A DNA stretch of 64,000 nt from Acholeplasmatales bacterium (GTDB taxonomy: Bacteria > Bacillota_I > Bacilli_A > Acholeplasmatales > Anaeroplasmataceae): assembly GCA_024690445.1 (NCBI GenBank), contig JAILPD010000020.1, positions 1 to 64,000 of the forward strand, given 5' to 3'. Within the stretch, counting starts at the first letter, position 1. Each line of letters begins with the position of its first letter. Of this stretch, positions 34,682-44,202 are shown one piece after another. The position numbers were made by a program, and so were the translations under genes. Under the pieces are notes generated by a model. That model did no database searches. It was not told where the DNA came from and saw only the letters and a program-made list of their open reading frames with translations.

Positions 34682-35221
34682 ATGGATATGAGAGAAAAGA
34701 AAATTAGTGGTGAAGTAATCTTTTCTGGTAAGGTAGTTACTTTAGAAAAGGATAAGGTATTATGCCCTAATGGTAATGAAAGCATTAGAGAAATTGTAAG
34801 ACATCCAGGTGGTGCCGCAATTTTAGCTATTACCGATAAAAATGAAGTAATATTAGAAAGACAATTTAGATATTCATATGATGAAGTAATTTATGAAATT
34901 CCTGCTGGTAAGCTTGAAAAGGGTGAGGATCCTTATTATGCAGCATTAAGAGAATTTGAAGAAGAAACCGGCAATAAAACAGATAAATTAGAAAGCTTAG
35001 GAGTAACATATCCAACATGTGGCTATAGCTCTGAAATAATTTATTTATATTTAGCAGAAAATTTCATAAAAACTCAAACACATTTTGATGATGATGAGGT
35101 TATAGAATTAGAATATATTCCATTAGATGAAGTTATTAAGATGATAGAAGATGGAAGAATTAAGGATGCTAAAACAATAGTAGCTGTAAGTAGATATCTA
35201 ATTAAGAATAAAAAGCTATAA
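34682..35221 (+). CDS. Nudix hydrolase, ADP-ribose pyrophosphatase type
   Basis: 179 residues. The Nudix box G-x5-E-x7-R-E-x-x-E-E-x-G is complete (GKLEKGEDPYYAALREFEEE followed by TG), and the preceding EIPAGKLE plus the N-terminal dimer strands match ADP-ribose pyrophosphatases (NudF). It splits ADP-ribose to AMP and ribose-5-phosphate, cleaning up NAD-derived products such as those of sirtuins. AAGG lies 7 bases before the ATG at 34682; a second ATG two codons later is less well spaced. Confidence 0.93.
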   Translation: MDMREKKISGEVIFSGKVVTLEKDKVLCPNGNESIREIVRHPGGAAILAITDKNEVILERQFRYSYDEVIYEIPAGKLEKGEDPYYAALREFEEETGNKTDKLESLGVTYPTCGYSSEIIYLYLAENFIKTQTHFDDDEVIELEYIPLDEVIKMIEDGRIKDAKTIVAVSRYLIKNKKL

Positions 35222-35277
35222 TTAGTACGAAAATATATGTTATAATATTTTAAATGTTTGTTTCTTGAGGTTTTCCT

Positions 35278-36405
35278 ATGAAAAATATGCTTTGGTATTT
35301 AAAAAAATATGGAAATGAATCATTTGAAAAGCTTGAATTCAATGAAATAGATGCCCTCATTTTTGCTGAACTAGGGTATCTAAACTTTGAACTTTTTTCT
35401 TCTGACTCAAATCAAGAAATTTTCATTAAAGATGTTGTTAATGCAAAGAATGCTAAAAAGCTTTCTTATGGAACTACAACAAGACCTAAAAATGAAAAAC
35501 TTTGTGCTTTAATTGAGCATACAACTAGATATGATAATGTTTATTTTAAGGCATTTAGAAGTATTATCGATAATGAAACAGTAGAACAATTCTTTGGTGT
35601 TACATTCTTTATATTAGATTTTTGTTATATTGTATTTAGAGGAACTGATTTAACAATTACAGGCTGGGAAGAGGATTTAAATATGGCTTATATGAATGAA
35701 GTTCCTTCCCAAAGAGATGCTGTTAAATACATAATGGATATTTCAAATTTATATAATAGAAAGATAATGGTTGGTGGCCATTCTAAGGGTGGTAACTTAG
35801 CGTTATATGCATCAATATTTGCTGAAATTGATGTTCAGGATGTAATTATTAAGGTATATGATTTTGATGGTCCTGGATTCTTAGATAAAAATATTTTGCA
35901 TACACCAGAATATTTTAGAATTCAAAATAAGGTATGTGCTATGAGTTCAACTATGAGCACTGTAGCTATGCTTTTATATAATGTTGAAAACATTGAATTC
36001 TTAAAGACAAGTGGATTTACTGTTTTGCAACATGATCCATTTAATTGGCATATTGCAAGTGACACTAGATTTAAAAGAGTTAAAAGAAATTCTTTAGCAT
36101 CTAGATATTTTGAAAGAACTGTCGACAGATTTTTTGATGAAACCACAAATGAAGAAAGAAAAAGATATGTTGAAATATTAGTAAAAATTGCTAAGGAAAA
36201 ACCAGATTCTTCACTACTAGATGTTAAGAAGAAACCTTTTAGATATTTTAAGAAAATGAGAGAAAGAAAGAAGCTTTTAGATAAGGATGATTCTGCTTTT
36301 TTTAAAGGTTTTCATAAACAAATTTTTAGAATGTTTAGGTTTGAATTAAAAAATAGCATTAAGAGAAAATCAACAAAATCAAGAAAAATTGTCATTAATA
36401 GTTAA
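35278..36405 (+). CDS. Mbeg1-like (DUF2974) alpha/beta-hydrolase
   Basis: 375 residues. The lipase-type elbow GHSKGGNLALYAS with its nucleophile serine is preceded by FFILDFCYIVFRGTD and GWEEDLNMAY, the order of DUF2974 (Mbeg1-like) proteins. The C-terminal ~90 residues are strongly basic. No signal peptide or membrane segment is seen. Family members are predicted lipases or esterases of unknown substrate. The gene follows the Nudix gene by 56 bases with a TATAAT at 35241-35246, so it may have its own promoter. Confidence 0.85.
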   Translation: MKNMLWYLKKYGNESFEKLEFNEIDALIFAELGYLNFELFSSDSNQEIFIKDVVNAKNAKKLSYGTTTRPKNEKLCALIEHTTRYDNVYFKAFRSIIDNETVEQFFGVTFFILDFCYIVFRGTDLTITGWEEDLNMAYMNEVPSQRDAVKYIMDISNLYNRKIMVGGHSKGGNLALYASIFAEIDVQDVIIKVYDFDGPGFLDKNILHTPEYFRIQNKVCAMSSTMSTVAMLLYNVENIEFLKTSGFTVLQHDPFNWHIASDTRFKRVKRNSLASRYFERTVDRFFDETTNEERKRYVEILVKIAKEKPDSSLLDVKKKPFRYFKKMRERKKLLDKDDSAFFKGFHKQIFRMFRFELKNSIKRKSTKSRKIVINS

Positions 36406-36474
36406 AATGACTAAAATTTTTATAAGTTTTTTGTTATAATAGTTTAAATTGGTGATAAATTTGGAGGTATTCAA

Positions 36475-39051
36475 ATGGGAAAAAATCGTTTATTTATTTT
36501 ATCTTGTGAAAAAAACATTTCAAATGAGCTAGCAAATTCTGGATTTCAAATCAAGGATTGTGAAGGAAACGATGAAAAGAAAATAAGAGCCGGCATCTTA
36601 CGTTCTGATGCCATTTTGAACGTCGTTACTTTAGAAGCACTTAAGAAAAATGAGTATTATGAAGCTGTTAAGGTAGCAAATTCTAACTTAAGAGGAAAGC
36701 CTTCAATTAACGTAATTTGTGATGAATCAATTGATGATTTATTTGAAAAGGTATTCGCTGATGATGATTTATCAGATGATATTATTTTAGCTGCAGATGA
36801 ATTAAAGAGTGAATTACATGAATATGTTTTATATCCATCTTTAGAAAATGTTGTTTCTGAACTTGCTAAAAATGGTATTGAGCCTAATGAAAGTTTAGAT
36901 AAGGCTGAAGAACCTAAGGAAGAAACAAAACCTGAAGAGGAAGAAACTCCTATTCAAGAAGAAACTAAGTCTGAAGATGAAACACCTATTGAGGAAGAAA
37001 CTCCTGTTCAAGAAGAAGCTGAAACTGAAGAAACAGAACCTGTAGATGAAAATTCAGCTCAAGATGAAACACCTCTTGAAGAGGCAGAGCCTGAACAAGA
37101 CGAAGACAAAGTCGAAGAAATAGAGTCTAAAGAGGAAAGTCCTGTTGAAGAGTTTGCTGAAGAAGGAACTCCAACTGAAGAGACTGAAACTGCTGAGGAA
37201 GAAACAGTTGAAGAACCAAGTGAAGAGTTAGATGTTGAAGAAGATATAGTTGAAGAGGAACCTATTGAGGAAGAACCAGTTATTGAAGAGGTTGATGATC
37301 CTAATAAGGTTGCTGTTGCTATTCAATTATTTGATAATGAACAATATGATAGAGCATTTGAAGTATTTAGTGAAACAAAGGGTAATTCTATTGCTTTAGA
37401 ATATTTAGGTTATATGTTTATTAATGGTCTTGGTACAGAAGTTAATCAAGAAGAAGGCTTCAATTGTTATAAGAAGTCAGTAGAAATGGGTAATAATCAT
37501 GCTTCTTCTGGTTTAGCTGATTGTTATTATTATGGATATGGTACTGAGATTGATACATTAGAAGCATTAAAGAATTATCAAGATGATCCAGATCAAGATG
37601 ATGATGTTTTATTACATATAGCTAATTGTTGTTATTATGGAGATATAAATACTATAGATTACCAAAGAGCATTAGAATTATATTCATATTTAAGTGATAA
37701 GAATGATGATTTAATCATTCCTTATAATATGGCAACAATCTATAGAGATGGTAATGGTGTTAAGCAAGACTATGAAAAAGCATTTAGGATTTTCTCTGAA
37801 TTAGCTAGTCAGGATTACGCTAAGGCTGAAAATGATTTAGGTAATTTATATAGAGATGGTCTTGGAGTAGAACAAGATATTAGACAAGCTGTTATGCTTT
37901 ATGCTGATGCTGCAAAGAAGGGTGAGCCTTCTGCACTTAAGAATTTAGGTGACTGCTATTTAGATGGTCTTGGAGTTAAGCAAGATAAGGCTAAGGCTGT
38001 TGCTTATTATAGAAAGGCCGCAAACCTAAAGAGTGGTGCCGCTGCTTTTGAATTAGCTAATTTATACGAAAAGGGTGATGGAGTTGACATTTCACCTGAT
38101 ATGGCATTTAAGTATTTTACTGAATCAGCAGAACAAGGATATGCTGAAGGCCAGGCAGAATTAGCTAGACATTATTATTTCGGATATGGCACAGCTAGAG
38201 ATAATAATAAGACATTCTATTGGTATAAGAAGGCTGCAGAGCAGGGAAATCCAACAGGTATTTATGAATTAGCATTATGCTACCATAATGGTACTGGTGT
38301 TGAGGCTAATGATAATTTAGCTAAAGAATGGTACATGAAGGCTGCTGAATTAAATGATATTGATTCAATAATCGCTATTGGTGATATTGTAAGAGTAAAT
38401 GCTGAAACTGATGAGGATATTCAAGAATCAATTGAATGGTATAAGAAAGCTGCTGAATTAGGGTCAGCAAAGGGTTATTTAAATATTGCTGAATGTTATT
38501 TATATGGTATTGGTGTTGCTAAAGATCCATCTGAAGCATTTAAGTATTATCAACAGGCTGCATTAACTGAATCACCAGTTGCTCAAGGTAAGCTTGGAGA
38601 TTGTTATTATAATGGTGATGGTGTAGTACAAAATTATAAAGAGGCAGTTAAATATTATAAGAAGGGTATTAGAAACTCTGACCCACATTCATATTACATG
38701 TTAGGTAGATGTAGTGAACAAGGTGTTGGTGGTATGACTAAGAGTAATAGAGAAGCCTTAAAGTATTATAAGCTTGCATCTGATGGTGGAGATGTTGAGG
38801 CAATGTTCTATCTTGGCGATTACTATATGAATGAAGAGAATGCTGATCATGATATTGATGATGGCTTCAATTTAATTGAAGATGCTGCAAGAGCTAACTA
38901 TACACCAGCTATCTTAAGATTAGCATATTGCTATTATAATGGTGTTGGTATTTCTAAGGATGAGGATTATGCTCATGATTTAGCCTTAAAGGCAAAGAAT
39001 CTTGGTAATCCAGAAGCTAGTGAATTCTTAAGCCAATATTTTGGTGAATAG
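36475..39051 (+). CDS. Sel1-repeat protein with acidic linker and novel N-terminal domain
   Basis: 858 residues in three parts. Residues 1-~135 form an alpha/beta domain I do not recognise (RLFILSCEKNIS, IRAGILRSDAILNVVT). Residues ~144-276 are an extreme low-complexity acidic stretch built from E, P and T. From ~280 to the end about 15 Sel1-like repeats run in series, each with the (A/L)-x-x-x-L-G-x-x-Y-x-x-G-x-G-V pattern followed by a (Y/W)-Y-x-x-A-A helix. Sel1 arrays are protein-protein scaffolds. No signal peptide, so it is probably cytoplasmic. Single gene behind GGAGG with a strong terminator; no partner can be named from context. Confidence 0.85.
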   Translation: MGKNRLFILSCEKNISNELANSGFQIKDCEGNDEKKIRAGILRSDAILNVVTLEALKKNEYYEAVKVANSNLRGKPSINVICDESIDDLFEKVFADDDLSDDIILAADELKSELHEYVLYPSLENVVSELAKNGIEPNESLDKAEEPKEETKPEEEETPIQEETKSEDETPIEEETPVQEEAETEETEPVDENSAQDETPLEEAEPEQDEDKVEEIESKEESPVEEFAEEGTPTEETETAEEETVEEPSEELDVEEDIVEEEPIEEEPVIEEVDDPNKVAVAIQLFDNEQYDRAFEVFSETKGNSIALEYLGYMFINGLGTEVNQEEGFNCYKKSVEMGNNHASSGLADCYYYGYGTEIDTLEALKNYQDDPDQDDDVLLHIANCCYYGDINTIDYQRALELYSYLSDKNDDLIIPYNMATIYRDGNGVKQDYEKAFRIFSELASQDYAKAENDLGNLYRDGLGVEQDIRQAVMLYADAAKKGEPSALKNLGDCYLDGLGVKQDKAKAVAYYRKAANLKSGAAAFELANLYEKGDGVDISPDMAFKYFTESAEQGYAEGQAELARHYYFGYGTARDNNKTFYWYKKAAEQGNPTGIYELALCYHNGTGVEANDNLAKEWYMKAAELNDIDSIIAIGDIVRVNAETDEDIQESIEWYKKAAELGSAKGYLNIAECYLYGIGVAKDPSEAFKYYQQAALTESPVAQGKLGDCYYNGDGVVQNYKEAVKYYKKGIRNSDPHSYYMLGRCSEQGVGGMTKSNREALKYYKLASDGGDVEAMFYLGDYYMNEENADHDIDDGFNLIEDAARANYTPAILRLAYCYYNGVGISKDEDYAHDLALKAKNLGNPEASEFLSQYFGE

Positions 39052-39084
39052 AATATATTAATATAATTAAAAAATGTGAAAAAG

Positions 39085-39110
39085 AATCCGATTATTTTCG
39101 GATTTTTTTT
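39085..39110 (+). terminator. Terminator of the Sel1 gene
   Basis: AATCCGA and TCGGATT arms around a T-rich loop, then eight T. Confidence 0.88.
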
Positions 39111-39229
39111 ATGATTTTGGGATTAAATTCGTTACTAAATGTGAAAAAATGTTATTACTTTCCAAATGCTTTTTTTTATAAATTTTGCGACTTATAATGA
39201 GGTCAGAAAACGAAAGTGAGGTATTGGTT

Positions 39230-41356
39230 ATGAAGAAAAAGTTTATTGGAGGAGCGCTACTTGGCTTAGCAACTATAATTACACTTGCAAGCTGTTCAGG
39301 AAGTGTAGAATCTGAAAGCGAAAGTAATAATGATAGTAATAATGTAAAAATAGATACAACAGAATTTATATTCTCTGATGAGTATGATGAATATGATGAA
39401 ATGGAATCAACATTTCAAATCTCATTAGCATCACCAGGGGTTGGTAATTTCACTCAAAATGGAAGTACATATACTATCACCGCTGGTGGTGAATATAATT
39501 TATCAGGAACATTACCTGATGGTATGATTGTTGTTAATTCAGAAGATAGTGTAAATCCAGTTGTCCTAAATTTAAATGGTTGTACAATTACATCTAAAAC
39601 AAATTCACCAATCTTTATTGAAAACTCAGAAACGGATGTAGAAATATCAGCTAAAAATGGAACTGAAAATACTATTATTGATAGGAGAGGTTCAATTGAT
39701 GAATCAGATGAATCTCAAGGTAGTGGTGCTATTTATTCCAATGTAGATTTAGAATTAAAGGGTAAAGGTACTTTAAATGTAATTGGAGCTGTAAATAATG
39801 GTATTCATTCTAAAGATGATTTAAAGATTAAAAATCAAACATTGTCAGTTAAGGCTGTAAATAATGCAATAAAAGGAAATGATTCAGTAACAATTACAAA
39901 TGTTACAGGTACAGTCATTTCAGTTGGTGGAGATGGAATTAAAACAACAAGTTCTGATATATCATCTAAGGGCAATCAAAGAGGAATAATTACTATTACA
40001 GGTTCATCAGCATTAGATATTTATGCATGCTGTGATGGTATTGATGCCGCATATAATACTGAAATTACAAAAGATGAATCTGATAATGAACCAACATTAA
40101 ATATTTATACAAGCTCATATTCATCTTATTCAGGAGATGTATCATCTCAATTAAGCTCATCTACTACAATGTATTTATGTTTAACAGGAACAAATTATAA
40201 TTCATCTTATTACTATTATGCATATTGTTATAATTTTGATAGCAGTAATAATAAAGTAGGTGAATGGGTTAAATTAGATTATTCAAGCCAAACATCTATT
40301 CAAAGAGGACCTGGTGGTTCATCATCAACTACATATTATTATCTAAAAGGAACTGTTGATGCTAGCAAATATCAAAATGTACAATTCTATATTTTTACAT
40401 CAAATACTACATCTGATGTAGATTATTATGCTGCATCTACAGGTCAAACAATTAATACTACAAAGGATATGTTCCAAGTATCAAGTATAAATTCATCTAC
40501 TAAGAAAATTGGTGGAGATTGGACTTCATATACTTCACAATCACAGGCTCAACAAGGTGGAATGGAACCTGGTGGAATGGGTATGATGGATCAGGGAAAT
40601 ACTGATAAAACAGAATACTCAACAAAGGGTATTAAGGCAGATAATGAAGTAAATATTTCTGCTGGTAATATTAAAATAGAAGCATATGATGATGCAATTC
40701 ATACAAATGCTAATGTAGCATTAGAAAATAGTTCAACATCAACAGGAAATGTAAATATTTCTGGTGGTTCATTATCAATTACTTCAAAGGATGATGGTAT
40801 CCATGGTGAGGGAACTGTTACATTATCTGGTGGTAAGATTAGTGTATTAACATCTTATGAAGGAATAGAAGGACCAACAATTAATTTCACAGGCTCTCTG
40901 GTTGATATCTATGGAACTGATGATGGCGTAAATGCTGGTGGTAATTCAGGTAAAATTAATGTAACAGACGGATTCTTATTTGTAACAGTAGGTAGTGGTG
41001 ATACAGATGCAATTGATTCAAATGGTACATATACTCAAACTGGTGGTATTGTAATATCCGCAGCCGGTGGTACATCAGGTACAGCAACAGCCTTAGATAC
41101 AGATAGTACAGTTAGTGTTAATGGTGGTGTATTAATGTGCTTAGGAACTATTGAAAGAAGTCCATCAACTTCAGGTGTATCTACATATTCAATTCCTCAA
41201 ATGTCATCAGGTAATTATACATTTACTAAGGATTCATCAACTTATTCATTTAATTTAAAGAATTCTTATTCATCTTCAGTTATTAAATTCTATGGCGCTA
41301 GCGGCTCATATGTAATTACGAAAGGAGGTACAACTTTAACATCATTTAATATTTAA
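39230..41356 (+). CDS. Carbohydrate-binding (DUF4353) lipoprotein
   Basis: 708 residues. The signal peptide ends in lipobox LASC (C22), so the protein is anchored outside. The body is a solenoid of short beta strands typical of the DUF4353 carbohydrate-binding family: repeated motifs such as VTLSGGKISVLTSYEGIEGP, DDGVNAGG and DDGIHGEG. A Gly/Met-rich spot (GGMEPGGMGMMDQG) lies near residue 450, and a Ser/Tyr-rich segment near 300-400 looks like an inserted domain. Family members bind polysaccharides and often accompany CotH kinases; none is here. ATG at 39230 follows GAGG; the -10 TATAAT is at 39193-39198. Confidence 0.85.
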   Translation: MKKKFIGGALLGLATIITLASCSGSVESESESNNDSNNVKIDTTEFIFSDEYDEYDEMESTFQISLASPGVGNFTQNGSTYTITAGGEYNLSGTLPDGMIVVNSEDSVNPVVLNLNGCTITSKTNSPIFIENSETDVEISAKNGTENTIIDRRGSIDESDESQGSGAIYSNVDLELKGKGTLNVIGAVNNGIHSKDDLKIKNQTLSVKAVNNAIKGNDSVTITNVTGTVISVGGDGIKTTSSDISSKGNQRGIITITGSSALDIYACCDGIDAAYNTEITKDESDNEPTLNIYTSSYSSYSGDVSSQLSSSTTMYLCLTGTNYNSSYYYYAYCYNFDSSNNKVGEWVKLDYSSQTSIQRGPGGSSSTTYYYLKGTVDASKYQNVQFYIFTSNTTSDVDYYAASTGQTINTTKDMFQVSSINSSTKKIGGDWTSYTSQSQAQQGGMEPGGMGMMDQGNTDKTEYSTKGIKADNEVNISAGNIKIEAYDDAIHTNANVALENSSTSTGNVNISGGSLSITSKDDGIHGEGTVTLSGGKISVLTSYEGIEGPTINFTGSLVDIYGTDDGVNAGGNSGKINVTDGFLFVTVGSGDTDAIDSNGTYTQTGGIVISAAGGTSGTATALDTDSTVSVNGGVLMCLGTIERSPSTSGVSTYSIPQMSSGNYTFTKDSSTYSFNLKNSYSSSVIKFYGASGSYVITKGGTTLTSFNI

Positions 41357-41372
41357 TAATATTTATATAATT

Positions 41373-41410
41373 ACTTCCCAGGCTCATTGGTTTGGGAAGT
41401 TCTTTTTTTT
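41373..41410 (+). terminator. Terminator of the DUF4353 gene
   Basis: ACTTCCCA and TGGGAAGT arms around a 12-base loop, then TC and a run of T. Confidence 0.88.
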
Positions 41411-41455
41411 CATAGATTATTATTGTATAATAATTAATGTTTGGAAGTGATTTAT

Positions 41456-42088
41456 ATGTTAAGAGAAGACATAGATGATTTTTTAAAGACAATTCCTGTA
41501 AATGTCGTTGCCGCAACTAAATATGTAGGACCTGAAGAAATGAAGGATTTATTAGCTCATGGAGTTAATAATTTTGGTGAAAATAGAGTTGAGGCATTCT
41601 TAAATAAATATGAGGCTTTAAAGGATTATAAAGATATTAGATGGCATTTTATTGGACATCTTCAAAGAAATAAATGCAAGGATATTATTAATAAAATTGA
41701 TGTATTGCATTCATTAGATTCATTAGAATTAGCTAAGATGATTGAAAAATATAGAGAAGAACCTCTTGATACATTTATTGAAGTTTCAATTAATCTTGAA
41801 GAAAATAAAAATGGTGTGGATTTTCATAATATAGATGAATTTATGAAAGAAATATTAAAATATAAAAAGATTAATGTCGTTGGATTTATGATGATGGCTA
41901 TTAAGGCTGATAGCCATGAAGATCTATTAAAGCAATTTAAATCACTAAAATATTTAAAAGAAAGAGTTGAAAAAGATTTTAATATTAGTATGCCATATTT
42001 ATCTATGGGTATGAGTGAAGATTATAAGGAAGCTATAGAGGCTGGTAGTACTCATGTAAGACTTGGTAGAGTATTATGGAAGATGTAG
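41456..42088 (+). CDS. PLP homeostasis protein YggS/YlmE
   Basis: 210 residues of the YggS/PROSC family: PLP lysine in VAATKY, then NFGENRVEAF, WHFIGHLQRNK, VLHSLDSLELA and the phosphate loop SMGMSEDYKEAI with VRLGRVLW. It holds pyridoxal phosphate and balances vitamin B6 and amino-acid pools; no catalysis is known. GGAAGTGA precedes the ATG at 41456. The end overlaps the YlmH gene by 13 bases, recalling the ylmE-ylmH order of the Firmicute division cluster but without sepF and ylmG between them. Confidence 0.94.
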   Translation: MLREDIDDFLKTIPVNVVAATKYVGPEEMKDLLAHGVNNFGENRVEAFLNKYEALKDYKDIRWHFIGHLQRNKCKDIINKIDVLHSLDSLELAKMIEKYREEPLDTFIEVSINLEENKNGVDFHNIDEFMKEILKYKKINVVGFMMMAIKADSHEDLLKQFKSLKYLKERVEKDFNISMPYLSMGMSEDYKEAIEAGSTHVRLGRVLWKM

Positions 42089-42810
42089 CTAAATTTAAAA
42101 AGAGAGTAGAATCTGCGATTGAAAGAAGCTATATGGGAAATGTAGTATTATTTCCATTTTTAGATGAGACATATGGTGCTATTTTAGAAGAAATGTGTAA
42201 ATATGCTAAAGCATCTTTTTCTAAATTTGGAAAGATAATAAACGCAGATAGAAATAGATATATCTTATCACAATATGATATAGAAGATAATGATTTTAAA
42301 ATTGTCATCTATCAAGTCAAATATAATAAAAAATATTATGAGGTTAATCATAGAAATGTATTAGGCTCATTAATGGGATTAGGTATAAAAAGGGAATCCT
42401 TAGGAGATATTGTAATAAATGATGATGGAGTATTTATTACATGTACTGAGGAAATATCTAAATTTATTGAACAAGAATTTAAATTTATTGGTAAAGCACC
42501 AATAGAATTAGAAGAATGTAATAAAATAATTGAGAATGTAATAAGATATGAGGATAAAAATTATTTTATATCTTCACTTCGTATAGATTGTGTTATTGCA
42601 GGAATATATGGAATATCTAGAAGTGAAGCATTAGAATTTATCACAAATGGATTAGTACAGGTAAATCATATTATCAATATGAATCCATCACATGTTTTAA
42701 AAATAGATGATGTAGTTTCTGTAAGACATAAGGGTAAATTTAAAGTTACAGCCTTGAATGGAAAGACAAGAAGCGATAGATTAAATGTTACATTATCAAA
42801 AAGAGTATAG
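42076..42810 (+). CDS. ylmH: YlmH-like S4-domain RNA-binding protein
   Basis: 244 residues. The N-terminal ~175 match the YlmH fold (FPFLDETYGAILEEMCK; NHRNVLGSLMGLGIKRESLG), and the C-terminal S4 domain is clear (SLRIDCVIAGIYGISRSEA, then GLVQVNHI and SVRHKGKFKV). Known: YlmH binds ribosomes and rescues stalled complexes by moving peptidyl-tRNA-blocked large subunits on. The start overlaps yggS, so it is coupled to it; mtnN follows 9 bases later. Confidence 0.92.
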   Translation: MEDVAKFKKRVESAIERSYMGNVVLFPFLDETYGAILEEMCKYAKASFSKFGKIINADRNRYILSQYDIEDNDFKIVIYQVKYNKKYYEVNHRNVLGSLMGLGIKRESLGDIVINDDGVFITCTEEISKFIEQEFKFIGKAPIELEECNKIIENVIRYEDKNYFISSLRIDCVIAGIYGISRSEALEFITNGLVQVNHIINMNPSHVLKIDDVVSVRHKGKFKVTALNGKTRSDRLNVTLSKRV

Positions 42811-42819
42811 GAGAATGAT

Positions 42820-43506
42820 ATGCGAGTTGGAATAGTAGCGGCAATGAAGCCAGAGATGGAAGAAATATTAAATGAAATGGAAGATTTAGAAAGTGTTAGA
42901 ATTTTTGGATCTGAATTTCATAGAGGATATATTGGAAATGTTGAAGTGGTATTAACTGAAAGCGGAATGGGAAAGGTTAATGCCGCAATAGCTACAACAA
43001 TTCTAATTAGAGAATTTGAATGCTCCTTTATTATAAATACAGGTATTGCTGGTGGTACAAAGCCATTAAAACATAGAGATATTGTAATTGCTGAAAGCTT
43101 AGCATATCATGATGTTGATGCCACAATATTTGGATATAAATATGGACAGGTACCTAGAATGCCCGCTGAATATTTAGTTAATGTTGAAAATATAATAATG
43201 ATTAAATCAGTTTTAAATAAGATTGGTATTAAATATAAAACAGCAAAGGTATATACTGGTGATCAATTTGTATCTAGTATGGATGCTTTTAAAAATATTG
43301 ATAATACAGTAGGAATTGTAACAGAAATGGAAGGCGCTGGTGTTGCTCAAACATGCATTAGAGCTGGGATTGATTTTATAGTATTAAGATATATATCTGA
43401 TGTTATAGGAGAAGAGAATCAAGAGGAATCATATTTAGAATTTGAAAATGATATGGCTCACGAATCTGCTACAATTTGTATTAAATTATTAAAGAATTTA
43501 GGTTAA
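42820..43506 (+). CDS. mtnN: 5'-methylthioadenosine/S-adenosylhomocysteine nucleosidase
   Basis: 228 residues: opening MRVGIVAAMKPEM with the catalytic glutamate, SGMGKVNAAIATT, NTGIAGG, DVDATIFGY-type substrate loop, TEMEGAGVAQ and LRYISD with the catalytic aspartate. It removes adenine from methylthioadenosine and S-adenosylhomocysteine, recycling by-products of the many SAM enzymes nearby (RimO, TrmL). GGAG precedes the ATG; RNase H follows after 4 bases. Confidence 0.95.
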   Translation: MRVGIVAAMKPEMEEILNEMEDLESVRIFGSEFHRGYIGNVEVVLTESGMGKVNAAIATTILIREFECSFIINTGIAGGTKPLKHRDIVIAESLAYHDVDATIFGYKYGQVPRMPAEYLVNVENIIMIKSVLNKIGIKYKTAKVYTGDQFVSSMDAFKNIDNTVGIVTEMEGAGVAQTCIRAGIDFIVLRYISDVIGEENQEESYLEFENDMAHESATICIKLLKNLG

Positions 43507-43510
43507 TAAT

Positions 43511-44092
43511 ATGAAATATTATGCGATTAAGGATGAAACACATAAGGTAATTACAGAGACTTGGGAAGAAGCCTTATCCATCATTAAAGAATGTAAAGCT
43601 CCTAAATATAAATCATTTTCTATTAAAGAAGAGGCTTTAGCATATTTAAATGATGAGGAATATTCTGATGGAGTGACTGAGCCAAAGGCTTATATAGATG
43701 GTTCATTTAATTCAAAAACATCGGTATATGGCTTTGGGGCTATTTTAATAATTGATAATAAAGAATACATTTTTAAAAAGGGATATGAAGAAATAGATGA
43801 ATATACTGAAAATAGAAATGTTGCTGGTGAAATAAAAGCTGCTGGTTTTATTATTAATTATGCATATAAGCAAGGTATTAAGAGATTACATATCTTTTAT
43901 GATTATCAAGGAATTGAGTCTTGGTATACAAAAGAGTGGAAAGCAAATACTAAAATAGCACAAGAATATGCTAAGTTTTCTGATAATATGAACGGAAAAA
44001 TAGAAGTGGTTTTCCATAAGGTAAAAAGTCATACTAATAACAAATATAATGACAAGGTAGATAAACTTGCTAAAGAAGCTGTTGGTATGTAA
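43511..44092 (+). CDS. rnhA: Ribonuclease HI with N-terminal hybrid-binding domain
   Basis: 193 residues. The first ~50 are a viroplasmin-like RNA/DNA-hybrid-binding domain (KYYAIKDETHKVI, PKYKSFSIKEEALAYL). The RNase H domain keeps its D-E-D-D set: D in AYIDGSF, E in VAGEIKAA, D in IFYDYQGIE and D in NDKVDKLAK. It removes RNA from RNA-DNA hybrids and R-loops. The E-I-K form at the second catalytic residue and the D-Y-x-G-I-E motif resemble the hybrid-domain RNases H of Firmicutes. Last gene of the yggS operon. Confidence 0.93.
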   Translation: MKYYAIKDETHKVITETWEEALSIIKECKAPKYKSFSIKEEALAYLNDEEYSDGVTEPKAYIDGSFNSKTSVYGFGAILIIDNKEYIFKKGYEEIDEYTENRNVAGEIKAAGFIINYAYKQGIKRLHIFYDYQGIESWYTKEWKANTKIAQEYAKFSDNMNGKIEVVFHKVKSHTNNKYNDKVDKLAKEAVGM

Positions 44093-44202
44093 TTCAATAG
44101 AAAGTGTTTTCTGTTTCAAAAATTGCTTTAACTTGTTGTAAATTTGTTACATAAATATTAAAATTATATTGGTTTAATTATTATTTATTTAAAGGAGAGA
44201 GT

